DNA of 64,000 nucleotides, from positions 62,001 to 126,000 of the forward strand of contig NZ_JACVEL010000001.1 of NCBI RefSeq assembly GCF_014518315.1, in the 5' to 3' direction. Both the position numbers and the translations under genes were made by a program. The notes beneath the pieces were generated by a model that was not told where the DNA came from, ran no database searches, and saw only the letters and a list, made by a program, of their open reading frames with translations. The stretch comes from Taishania pollutisoli (GTDB lineage: Bacteria > Bacteroidota > Bacteroidia > Flavobacteriales_D > Crocinitomicaceae). This document shows, piece after piece, positions 43,029-51,409 of the stretch (positions within the stretch are counted from its first letter, which is position 1; each line of letters begins with the position of its first letter).

Positions 43029-44279
43029 TTAATGTTCTCCTGGTTTCAGTACCCGTTGCGATACTTTGCCGATTGTCAATCCTTGTACAAAAATAGAGAA
43101 AACCACAACAAAATAAGTCATTTCCAATATCAGTTCTTTGTATTCGGGCTCATTTACAGAAAGTGCCAGAGCAATGGAAACGCCTCCACGGAGTCCTCCC
43201 CATACAAGCATTTTCAGCGTCCCCCTCGAAAGCCGGGGATTAAACGGCACGACAATCGAAGGAATCCAAATGGAAATAAAACGCGCAAATAAGACAATGA
43301 AGATTGCCAGAATTGAGATTTCCCAATACGATTCAAAATCTTTGATGATCAACAATTCCAGCCCGATGAACAGGAATAGGATCGCATTCAGTATCTCATC
43401 GATCAGCTCCCAGAACTTCGATAAATATTCTTTTGTGATATCAGACATTGCCGTCTTCTTTCCGTAATTACCGATAAACAACCCGGCGGCCACCATTGCC
43501 AGCGGACCTGAAATATGAAACGAGTGCGCAATCAGGTACCCTCCCATTACTACAGAAAGAGTAATCAAAACCGAAACAATGTAATCGTCAATCGCCTTGA
43601 TTGCTTTGGAAGCAGAATATCCGAGCAACACTCCCAATGACAATCCTCCGAAAATTTCTTTCGCCAGCAACAATGTTGTTTTTCCCAGGTTGACTTCCAT
43701 CCCCGGTGATTGAGTCAGTTGGAAAATAACCACGAAAAGGACAACGGCTACTCCATCGTTAAACAGGGATTCTCCCGTTACTTTTGTTTCCAATGACTTG
43801 CTTACCTTCGCTTTCTTGAGAATTCCCAGCACAGCAATCGGATCGGTGGGAGAAATCAGGGAACCGAATAATAAACAATACAGGAACGGCAGTTCAATGT
43901 CAAAGAATGGGGTAACGTAATAGAGTACAAAGCCAATTACAAACGTAGAAATAATGACACTGATCGTTGAAAAGATCAAGACAGGAAGTCGCTGCTCCCG
44001 CAAATCCGCAAAACGAACATGAATTGCTCCTGCAAATAAAAGGAAATTCAACATTCCTCCCATCAGGATTTCTGTAAAATCGACACCACTAATCAGTGTT
44101 GTGAGGTCTTCCGTAATTTCGGGAAACATATATATTCCGGCAATGCGTGCAAAAATAGACACGACGATTGCGATGAACATGATTCCAATGGTAGAGGGTA
44201 GTTTCAAAAACCGGAGGTTCAGATAGGCAAAAACAGAAGCTAAGACAATGAGGATTGAAAGTGAGTAATATAATTCCAT
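43029..44279 (-). CDS. CPA1-family cation:proton antiporter (NhaP-like)
   Basis: 416 residues, about 12 membrane helices. It exchanges Na+ or K+ for protons at the inner membrane. Conserved core: LLFAGAIHVRFADLREQRLP, SLISPTDPIAVLGILKKAKV with the functionally key Asp pair, ESLFNDGVAVVLFVVIFQLT and MLVWGGLRGGVSIALALSVN. Missing the long cytoplasmic C-terminal domain of larger NhaP members. First gene of a three-gene minus-strand unit; an 18-base palindrome lies about 50 bases upstream. Confidence 0.92.
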   Translation of the reverse strand: MELYYSLSILIVLASVFAYLNLRFLKLPSTIGIMFIAIVVSIFARIAGIYMFPEITEDLTTLISGVDFTEILMGGMLNFLLFAGAIHVRFADLREQRLPVLIFSTISVIISTFVIGFVLYYVTPFFDIELPFLYCLLFGSLISPTDPIAVLGILKKAKVSKSLETKVTGESLFNDGVAVVLFVVIFQLTQSPGMEVNLGKTTLLLAKEIFGGLSLGVLLGYSASKAIKAIDDYIVSVLITLSVVMGGYLIAHSFHISGPLAMVAAGLFIGNYGKKTAMSDITKEYLSKFWELIDEILNAILFLFIGLELLIIKDFESYWEISILAIFIVLFARFISIWIPSIVVPFNPRLSRGTLKMLVWGGLRGGVSIALALSVNEPEYKELILEMTYFVVVFSIFVQGLTIGKVSQRVLKPGEH

Positions 44280-44321
44280 TGTTACATCTAATTTAGAAGG
44301 TATGTGTCATTTTTAACTATT

Positions 44322-44339
44322 GCATTTTTGCAAAAATGC
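44322..44339. promoter_or_regulatory. 18-base perfect palindrome, candidate operator
   Basis: GCATTTTTGCAAAAATGC reads the same on both strands with no spacer. It lies between the antiporter gene (starting 44279) and the TIGR01777 gene (ending 44395), within 45-60 bases of the antiporter start. No T-run follows, so it is more likely a protein-binding site than a terminator. Confidence 0.45.
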
Positions 44340-44394
44340 CAAGAATCCGACGTTTTTGAAAGAAAAAATCGTTTTTTTAACCTTTTCTTGCAAA

Positions 44395-45267
44395 TTAACG
44401 CAGCACTTCCGGAACTGACCGGTAGTTAAACACAAATCCTTTTCCACTGATCTTCTCATTGCTTGCTTTTGCTCCGCAGACAACCATTTCAGCCATGTCA
44501 CCCAGTACCATTTTCAATACAAAAGCGGGGATGTTGGGTAACCACAATTTTTTATTCAGTGATGCTGCTATGTATGTCGTCAACTCTTTGTTGCTGACAT
44601 TCCCGGCATTGGTATTATACGTTCCTTCCAATTCGTTTACAATTGCAAATTCAATCAGCCGCACCAGGTCCGTACTATGCACCCAGGGAATTTGTTGCTT
44701 TCCTGTCGCCAGTGGTGCTCCTATTCCCATCTTTACGGGAGCACTCATTTTTTGGAGTGCTCCATATTCTTTTTCAAATACGACTGCAATCCGCAACTTT
44801 GTCACCCGGCAGGTGGAAGCAAATAAATCGGCAGCCTGTTCCCACTCGTTCACCAGTTGACTGAGAAAATCATTTCCATACGGGTCTGATTCCGGATGCT
44901 CCCGCTTTCCATCATCAAAACCGTATGCGGTGATCCCGGAAGCTGTTATGTACTGCTCCAGATTCGGAAACGACTGGCACAATTCATATAATAACCGGGT
45001 TGTCTGCACCCTGGAATCGACCAGCAGTTGTTTTTGTTTGCGCGTCCACCGTTTCGCATTCAGGTTTTCTCCGCACAAGTTGATCAAGACCTGTGTATCG
45101 GAGCAATGTTCTGCATCTATCTGCTGTTCTGCAGGATTCCAGAATACATGATGCTCTTTTACCGGTTTCCGGGTGAGGATTTTCACTTCGTATCCCTGAG
45201 CCACCAGGTAATTCTCCAGCTTCTGACCGATAAATCCCGTCCCTCCGGCAATCACTACTTTCTTCAT
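44395..45267 (-). CDS. TIGR01777-family NAD-dependent epimerase/reductase
   Basis: 290 residues from the ATG at 45267. A Rossmann GxxGxxG start (VVIAGGTGFIGQKLENYLVA), GENLNAKRWTRKQKQLLVDS with the family-specific R-W-T, an ITASGITAYG segment, and a C-terminal DUF1731-like region (LWLPNIPAFVLKMVLGDMAE). This family (YfcH-like) is distantly related to nucleotide-sugar epimerases; its substrate is not known. The longer start at 45300 adds 11 residues that do not look coding. Single gene with no tight partners. Confidence 0.9.
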   Translation of the reverse strand: MKKVVIAGGTGFIGQKLENYLVAQGYEVKILTRKPVKEHHVFWNPAEQQIDAEHCSDTQVLINLCGENLNAKRWTRKQKQLLVDSRVQTTRLLYELCQSFPNLEQYITASGITAYGFDDGKREHPESDPYGNDFLSQLVNEWEQAADLFASTCRVTKLRIAVVFEKEYGALQKMSAPVKMGIGAPLATGKQQIPWVHSTDLVRLIEFAIVNELEGTYNTNAGNVSNKELTTYIAASLNKKLWLPNIPAFVLKMVLGDMAEMVVCGAKASNEKISGKGFVFNYRSVPEVLR

Positions 45268-45492
45268 ACGTCTATCCCGATTAAAAACGGCAAGATACAA
45301 AAAACGGTAATCTGCTCTACAAATTTATTACACTGCCGGAACCCGCGTGCATGATAGCAGCGACATCCTCCGGACACTTCCGGAGATACAGCGGATAGCA
45401 TGAGAACACGCCCTGCATAAAGGAAATAAGTTCCCTACGGGAAGTACTGCCAAAAAAAAGTTGCTTTCCCGTCACTGTTTCGGTTCTTTGTT

Positions 45493-45500
45493 TAGCTTTG
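45493..45500 (+). promoter_or_regulatory. -7 promoter element of the aminotransferase gene
   Basis: TAGCTTTG matches TAnnTTTG, 22 bases upstream of ATG 45522, with transcription expected near 45507. Confidence 0.55.
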
Positions 45501-45521
45501 TAAAAAACAAATAAACTGATT

Positions 45522-46715
45522 ATGTTAGAATTTTCCAGCCGTTTGAATAATATGGAGGAATCGGCTACACTTGCCATGTCAAGATTGAGCCGCGAGTTGA
45601 AAGCTCAGGGGAAGGATATTATTTCGTTGAGTTTAGGAGAACCCGATTTTCACACCCCTCAATTTATAAAAGATGCGGCAGTAAAAGCCATGAACGATAA
45701 TTTCACGACGTATACCCCTGTTCCGGGATATGACGATTTGAGAGAAAGTATTTCAAAAAAGTTCAAGCGGGATAACGGGTTGAACTATTCCAAGACGCAG
45801 ATTGTTGTTTCCACGGGAGCAAAACAGTCGTTGGCCAATGTGATTCTGAGTCTTGTGGACGAAGGAGATGAAGTGATCATCCCGGCACCTTACTGGGTTT
45901 CTTACATCGAAATTGTAAAACTTGCAGGGGGAATACCTGTTGTGGTTGAGGCAACGATTGAAAGTGATTTCAAAGTCACCGACAAACAATTAGAAAGTGC
46001 GATCACTCCGAAAACAAAGATGATGATCTTCTCCACTCCGTGTAATCCTTCCGGATCTGTATACAGCAGAGAGGAACTGAAAAAATTAGCACACGTAATT
46101 GAACAGCACCCGGATCTCGTTGTTATCGCAGACGAGATCTACGAACATATTAATTTTGTAGGGAAACATGAAAGCCTTGCACAGTTTGATGCGATCTACA
46201 ACCAGGTGGTCACAGTAAACGGTGTATCCAAAGCATGGGCGATGACCGGATGGCGAATCGGGTACATCGGAGCACCACAGGCAATTGCAGACGCATGTAC
46301 CAAAATGCAGGGGCAATTTACTTCCGGAACCTGTTCCATTGCGCAGAAAGCAGCAATTGCCGCAGTAGATGCCGATCCTGCTATTTTAAAAGACATGATT
46401 GCTGCATTTCGCGGTAGAAGAGACCTTGTATTGGAAAAGTTGCGGGCAATTGAAGGCGTGAAAGTGAATGTTCCGGAAGGTGCTTTCTATGTCTTCCCGG
46501 ACATTTCTTCTTTTTACGGAAAATCATACAACGGAACGACTATCCGTAATGCTTCCGACTTGTGTATGTTCCTGTTAAATGACGCATTGGTAGCATTGGT
46601 TTCAGGGGATGCCTTCGGAGACGATAACTGCATCCGGATTTCGTATGCGACGTCGGAAGAAGTATTGACAGAAGCATTAAAACGGGTTAAAACTTCGTTG
46701 GAAAAATTAGGCTAA
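45522..46715 (+). CDS. Class I/II pyridoxal-phosphate aminotransferase (AspC-like)
   Basis: 397 residues. Transfers amino groups between amino acids and 2-oxo acids, probably aspartate or aromatic substrates. Lys237 in VNGVSKAWAMTGWRIGYIGA binds PLP; IADEIYEHI holds the Asp and Tyr that position the cofactor; TPCNPSGSVYS is the conserved N-P-x-G turn; ending RISYATSEEVL carries the substrate-carboxylate Arg. Its final stop (TAA 46713-46715) overlaps the ATG of the next gene as TAATG, giving translational coupling. Confidence 0.94.
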   Translation: MLEFSSRLNNMEESATLAMSRLSRELKAQGKDIISLSLGEPDFHTPQFIKDAAVKAMNDNFTTYTPVPGYDDLRESISKKFKRDNGLNYSKTQIVVSTGAKQSLANVILSLVDEGDEVIIPAPYWVSYIEIVKLAGGIPVVVEATIESDFKVTDKQLESAITPKTKMMIFSTPCNPSGSVYSREELKKLAHVIEQHPDLVVIADEIYEHINFVGKHESLAQFDAIYNQVVTVNGVSKAWAMTGWRIGYIGAPQAIADACTKMQGQFTSGTCSIAQKAAIAAVDADPAILKDMIAAFRGRRDLVLEKLRAIEGVKVNVPEGAFYVFPDISSFYGKSYNGTTIRNASDLCMFLLNDALVALVSGDAFGDDNCIRISYATSEEVLTEALKRVKTSLEKLG

Positions 46716-47704
46716 TGATGATGGACGAGTTATTTGAACAATTTAACCAGTTGAAAGTCGCTGTTGTAGGTGATGTGATGATTGACGCTTACCTCATGGG
46801 AAAAGTGAATCGCATCAGTCCCGAAGCACCTGTACCTGTGGTGAGTCTGACCAAACACGAAGAGCGCCTGGGAGGAGCCGCAAATGTGGCACTAAACCTG
46901 GTGGCACTTGGGGCAACACCGATCATGTGCTCGTGTGTGGGGAAGGACAAGGACGGGAAATTACTGATCAACTTACTCCAACAAGCGAACATCTCGGATG
47001 AAGGAATTGTATTCAGCGACAACCGCATGACAACTGTCAAAACACGGGTATTGGGTAATAGCCAACACCTGCTGCGTATCGATGCAGAACAAACAGATGC
47101 TATTTCACACGATGAAGAAACCGCACTGATCAACCGGGTTAAATCACTCCTTGACCAGCACATTGACATCCTGATCTTTGAAGATTACAACAAGGGAGTA
47201 CTCACCAAACGGGTCATCTCCGAACTGATTGCTGCGGCAAAAGAAAAGAATACATTGACCGCTGTGGATCCGAAAAAAGAAAACTTTCTCGAATACAAAG
47301 GGGTTACGTTGTTCAAACCGAATTTAAAAGAACTGATTGAAGGTACAAATGTCGCGTTTTCGTTCCGGGATCAGCCGGAAAAATTACAGGAGGCCATCTC
47401 CATACTGCAAGAACAGCTTGGCAATGAGATTTCGTTTGTGACACTTTCTGAGCATGGTGTTTTCATCAGCAACGAGTCAGAAGCACATCACATACCTGCA
47501 CACGTACGCAACATTGCCGATGTAAGCGGAGCCGGTGATACCGTCATCTCTGTAGCTGCACTATGCCTGGCATCGGGCGCATCCATCCGGCAGGTCGCCG
47601 CGATTGCAAACATAGCAGGAGGACTGGTTTGTGAAGAAAGTGGTGTGGTCTCCGTTGATAAGAAAAAATTGTTGAGTGAGGCAAAAAAATTGATTGCGGA
47701 ATAA
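46715..47704 (+). CDS. PfkB-family sugar kinase, HldE/RfaE heptose-7-phosphate kinase type
   Basis: 329 residues. It resembles the kinase domain of HldE, which phosphorylates D-glycero-beta-D-manno-heptose 7-phosphate for lipopolysaccharide core synthesis. Signatures: VAVVGDVMIDAYLMGKVNRI, SPEAPVPVV, ERLGGAANVALNLVALGA, and ADVSGAGDTVISVAAL with catalytic Asp275. No adenylyltransferase domain is attached, so an HldE partner (HldC type) must be elsewhere. ATG 46715 shares its first base with the preceding stop; Met3 at 46721 is an alternative start. Confidence 0.88.
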   Translation: MMMDELFEQFNQLKVAVVGDVMIDAYLMGKVNRISPEAPVPVVSLTKHEERLGGAANVALNLVALGATPIMCSCVGKDKDGKLLINLLQQANISDEGIVFSDNRMTTVKTRVLGNSQHLLRIDAEQTDAISHDEETALINRVKSLLDQHIDILIFEDYNKGVLTKRVISELIAAAKEKNTLTAVDPKKENFLEYKGVTLFKPNLKELIEGTNVAFSFRDQPEKLQEAISILQEQLGNEISFVTLSEHGVFISNESEAHHIPAHVRNIADVSGAGDTVISVAALCLASGASIRQVAAIANIAGGLVCEESGVVSVDKKKLLSEAKKLIAE

Positions 47705-47843
47705 GCACCTGTAATGAATAAAAACCTTGTCCGGACGAATGTTTTTTAAGCACAGAGTAACTTTTTTCATGACATTGTTAAAAAATTTCTCTATTAATCA
47801 AAAAATAATTACTTTAGTCGCCAACTTGTTTTCAAAAACATGA

Positions 47844-47851
47844 TATTTTTG
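47844..47851 (+). promoter_or_regulatory. -7 promoter element of the PorP/SprF-like gene (and perhaps gldKLMN)
   Basis: TATTTTTG matches TAnnTTTG. Transcription near 47858 rules out the ATG at 47840 and supports ATG 47870. It is the clearest promoter ahead of the gld genes. Confidence 0.6.
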
Positions 47852-47869
47852 CGTATAATTGCACCTAAA

Positions 47870-48817
47870 ATGAACACTTTTATGAAGGGAAGACTACTAA
47901 TTATCTCGGCTCTTTCTCTTGTTGTGACAGGCAATATGTTTGCACAGCAGGACAAACTTATTACTCACTTCATCTACGATAAGATGAGTGTCAATCCTGG
48001 TGCGACAGGGTTTGACAAAGATATTTGTGCGACCTTACTGTACCGGAATCAATGGGACAAGGTAAACGGAGCACCGAATTCAGCTGTTTTTAACATTGAA
48101 GCGAATATGAACCGATGGTTTCCCGGAGGTTTGGGATTGTCATTTTACCATGATGCGATCGGATTCAACAGACAGAACAACTTGTTACTGAATTATTCCT
48201 ATCCGTTGGAATTGGGGAATGCAGGTACATTAGGGATTGGTGTTGGTGTCGGTATGATCAATTTCGGACAAAACCCGACGTGGGTGCCTCCGACAACACA
48301 GACAGACTTAACGCTTCCTGTAGGATTCAACGCTACAAACCTGGATCTGAACTTTGGATTGTACTTCAGAGGAAATTCAGACTGGTATGCTGGAATCTCT
48401 TCTACGCACCTGAGTCAGTCGATTCTGAGAAAGAACATCAGTATGATTGACTATTCATACCAAACGAAACGCCATTACTACATTATGGGGGGTAAAACGT
48501 TCCGAAACATCGGGAATGGTGACATCGACCTGCAGGCATTGGTTCGTACAGAGTTCACGAAATTATCTGCAGACATCAACGCACGTTATATCTGGAATAA
48601 CTTGTTATACGGAGGAATTACATACAGAACAATTGACGCAGTTGGGATCATGGTCGGATGGTATCCGATTCAAAACCTGACAATCGGTTATTCGTATGAC
48701 ATCACAACAAATAAATTGGCGGGTATTTCACGCGGATCGCATGAAATCGCTGTAAGATATTGTTACAAACTTCCACCGGTGCCGATTCAAACATCGCGTC
48801 ACCCAAGATGGTTGTAA
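47870..48817 (+). CDS. PorP/SprF-family type IX secretion outer-membrane protein
   Basis: 315 residues from ATG 47870 (311 from Met at 47882). Signal peptide ends near GNMFAQ. The mature protein is a beta-barrel-like sequence with the PorP/SprF opening QQDKLITHFIYDKMSVNPGA and TGFDKDICATLLYRNQWDKV. Such proteins sit in the outer membrane, and SprF-type members are needed to export particular adhesins. Directly upstream of gldK on the same strand (113-base gap), a recurring arrangement in relatives. Confidence 0.88.
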   Translation: MNTFMKGRLLIISALSLVVTGNMFAQQDKLITHFIYDKMSVNPGATGFDKDICATLLYRNQWDKVNGAPNSAVFNIEANMNRWFPGGLGLSFYHDAIGFNRQNNLLLNYSYPLELGNAGTLGIGVGVGMINFGQNPTWVPPTTQTDLTLPVGFNATNLDLNFGLYFRGNSDWYAGISSTHLSQSILRKNISMIDYSYQTKRHYYIMGGKTFRNIGNGDIDLQALVRTEFTKLSADINARYIWNNLLYGGITYRTIDAVGIMVGWYPIQNLTIGYSYDITTNKLAGISRGSHEIAVRYCYKLPPVPIQTSRHPRWL

Positions 48818-48930
48818 TAATTTTTTTAACAAATATTGTAACCTTTTCCGGGTAGAGCCGTTACATCAAAAATGATATTGATCCTGTAGTACGTTAATTT
48901 TTGATTCGGCAAACAATAAAACGAGGTAGA

Positions 48931-50478
48931 ATGAAAAAACTTTTGTTAATTGGTTTAGTGGGTGCCTTCCTGGCTTCTTGTAGTTCAAGAACAGGTCACC
49001 TCACAGGTACATTAGGAAGACCTGTATACCATCCTGAGATTCCTCTGGGAATGGTATACATCAAAGCCGGTTCTTACCAAATGGGTGAGAATGACGGAGA
49101 TGTACCGTTTTTGCATCAAACACGTGCAAAAACTGTTTCCATCCAGGCCTTCTATATGGATCAGACGGAAATTTCAAACAATGAGTACCGCCAGTTTGTC
49201 GATTGGGTACGTGACTCTATTGCAAGAGAAAAGATATACCTTTCTGAGCTGGTGGAAGACGAAGAGGCGTCCCGATTCATCAATTATTCTGATTTGTACT
49301 TTGATGAAGGTGCGTTGGAATATGTTGACTTCGAGCCATCCGACAGAGAGCTAAACAGAAGTATCTTCAACCTGAACTGGGACAGAAGATTCAGCTATGA
49401 TGATCCGGAAATCGTTCCGATCTTAGCTGATATGTACTATCCGCAGCCACAACGTTTTTACAAGCGTCGGGAGTTTGATACACGAAAACTGATGTTCCGG
49501 TACTATTGGATTGACCTGGTTGAAGCAGCAAAAAGAGGACGTATTGATATCGTTCAGGACGGATACGACTATCAGCGAATCAAACAAGCTGACAATCACC
49601 GTATGCTGAATACAGGACCACACCCGTTCACACAAGAACCACAAGGACAGGATCTGGATATGGGTGGATTCAACAAAAAAGGACAAAATAACGCGATTCG
49701 CGGACATGAAAACCGTCAACGTTTTATCATCGATGAAGTCATCAACGTTTATCCGGACACATTGTGTTGGGTACGGGACTTTACATACTCGTTCCACGAC
49801 CCGATGACCAATATGTACTTCTGGCACCCTGCTTATGACAACTACCCTGTGGTAGGTGTTACATGGCAACAGGCAAAAGCATTCTCTGTATGGAGATCCC
49901 AATTATTGAACAACTGGTTGTCGGAAATGGGAGAATTATTTGTAAACGATTTCCGTTTACCAACAGAAGCTGAATGGGAAAGAGCTGCAAGAGGTGACTT
50001 GAATATGTCTCAATACCCTTGGGGTGGTCCGTATATCCGTAATGAATCAGGATGTTTCCTTGGAAACTTTAAACCAATGAGAGGTCGTTACTTCGAAGAC
50101 GGAGGATTCCACACGGTAAAAGTGTTTTCGTACAACCCGAATGGATTTGGTCTGTACTGTATGGCAGGAAACGTTTCAGAATGGTGTGAAACAGCATATG
50201 ACGAATCAATGTATGAATTCTCACATGACCTGAATACGGAGTACCGTTATGATGCAATGGACTGGGATCCACCATCAATGAAACGAAAAATTACACGCGG
50301 AGGTTCATGGAAAGATGTAGGTTATTATATCAGAACTGCAACTCGTAGCTACGAGTACCAAGATACTGCCAAGTCGTTCTTAGGATTCCGAAATGTGGCA
50401 ACGCACTTAGGAAGAGGTGGTTCAGACTTCTCGAAAGAGGGTGGCGAAGAAATTCGAAGCGATATAAACCTTCGCTAA
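48931..50478 (+). CDS. gldK: Gliding motility lipoprotein GldK
   Basis: 515 residues from ATG 48931. Lipobox LASC gives Cys17, then SSRTGHL. The body has the sulfatase-modifying/formylglycine-enzyme fold (IPLGMVYIKAGSYQMGENDG, MDQTEISNNEYRQFVDWVRD, RLPTEAEWERAARGD, GNVSEWCETAYDESM, KITRGGSWKD). GldK has this fold but serves structurally: it forms an outer-membrane-associated ring with GldN in the T9SS core. The upstream ATG at 48901 adds ten residues before the signal and is not preferred. First of gldKLMN. Confidence 0.96.
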   Translation: MKKLLLIGLVGAFLASCSSRTGHLTGTLGRPVYHPEIPLGMVYIKAGSYQMGENDGDVPFLHQTRAKTVSIQAFYMDQTEISNNEYRQFVDWVRDSIAREKIYLSELVEDEEASRFINYSDLYFDEGALEYVDFEPSDRELNRSIFNLNWDRRFSYDDPEIVPILADMYYPQPQRFYKRREFDTRKLMFRYYWIDLVEAAKRGRIDIVQDGYDYQRIKQADNHRMLNTGPHPFTQEPQGQDLDMGGFNKKGQNNAIRGHENRQRFIIDEVINVYPDTLCWVRDFTYSFHDPMTNMYFWHPAYDNYPVVGVTWQQAKAFSVWRSQLLNNWLSEMGELFVNDFRLPTEAEWERAARGDLNMSQYPWGGPYIRNESGCFLGNFKPMRGRYFEDGGFHTVKVFSYNPNGFGLYCMAGNVSEWCETAYDESMYEFSHDLNTEYRYDAMDWDPPSMKRKITRGGSWKDVGYYIRTATRSYEYQDTAKSFLGFRNVATHLGRGGSDFSKEGGEEIRSDINLR

Positions 50479-50534
50479 GAATAAGCAAAACAATCTAAAA
50501 TTATATTTAAAAACCAAAAAAAACTAGAAGAACT

Positions 50535-51350
50535 ATGAAACCAGGAAGTAAAGCATGGAAAAATTTTATGGCGAAGTTGTACGGTATCGGTGCAGCAGTC
50601 GTAATTGTGGGAGCCTTATTTAAAATTCAGCACTGGCCGGGAGCGGGTATCATGCTTACGGTGGGATTATTAACAGAAGCGATCATCTTTATCTTCTCAG
50701 CTTTTGAACCGATCCACGAAGATCCGAACTGGGAGTTGGTATACCCTGAATTGGCATTGGGCCATTCTGATGACTTGGATCACGATGCATTGCCAGCAGC
50801 AAAAGGCGGGCGTAACGTAGGTGGTTCAGGTGTTACTGACCAATTGGATAAATTACTGGAAGAAGCTAAAATTGACAGCGAACTGATCGGAAGATTGGGT
50901 GACGGAATGCGCAGATTGGGTGATAATGCAGCTCAATTGACAAGCGTTACTACAGCAGCAGCGGCAACAGATTCTTATGTAAACAGCTTACAGGCTGCTT
51001 CACAAAAAGTGTCTTCTTTGTCTGAAGCGTACGAGCGTGCTTCCGTATCCATCTCAGGATTGACTTCTACAACACAGGAAGGTGAATCATTCGGAGAGCA
51101 AATGCAAAAAGTATCCAAGAATCTGGCTGCATTGAACAACGTATACGAATTACAATTGAAAGGTTCTACTCAGCACCTGGAAGCAACTGAGAAATTCCAG
51201 TCTCAGGTGACAGATATGCTGCAAAACTTGTCTGCTTCTGTCGAAGATACAAGATTGTACAAAGAGAACATGGCTTTGTTGTCTAAAAACTTAACCGATT
51301 TGAATACCGTTTACGGTAACATGTTAAAAGCAATGACAATCACGAAGTAA
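50535..51350 (+). CDS. gldL: Gliding motility/T9SS motor protein GldL
   Basis: 271 residues. Two membrane helices (AKLYGIGAAVVIVGALFKIQ; GIMLTVGLLTEAIIFIFSAF) form, with GldM, the proton-driven motor. Glu48 in the second helix corresponds by position to the membrane Glu reported important in Flavobacterium johnsoniae GldL. A variable Gly/Ala linker (LPAAKGGRNVGGSG) joins to a coiled-coil cytoplasmic C-terminus (QLDKLLEEAKIDSELIGRLG...SSLSEAYERASVS). Gap to gldK 56 bases, to gldM 59 bases. Confidence 0.96.
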   Translation: MKPGSKAWKNFMAKLYGIGAAVVIVGALFKIQHWPGAGIMLTVGLLTEAIIFIFSAFEPIHEDPNWELVYPELALGHSDDLDHDALPAAKGGRNVGGSGVTDQLDKLLEEAKIDSELIGRLGDGMRRLGDNAAQLTSVTTAAAATDSYVNSLQAASQKVSSLSEAYERASVSISGLTSTTQEGESFGEQMQKVSKNLAALNNVYELQLKGSTQHLEATEKFQSQVTDMLQNLSASVEDTRLYKENMALLSKNLTDLNTVYGNMLKAMTITK

Positions 51351-51409
51351 TTTGTTACTTATTGATTTGAATGCATTAAATTATTGTAAACCAATAAAAT
51401 TTATTTAAC

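Noticed and set aside
45368-45385. Hairpin CTCCGGA-CACT-TCCGGAG as a terminator
   Set aside because: No following T-run on either strand and no gene ends immediately before it on the proper strand; may be a chance structure.
48901-48930. Longer start for gldK
   Set aside because: It would place ten residues ahead of a complete lipoprotein signal peptide beginning at 48931.
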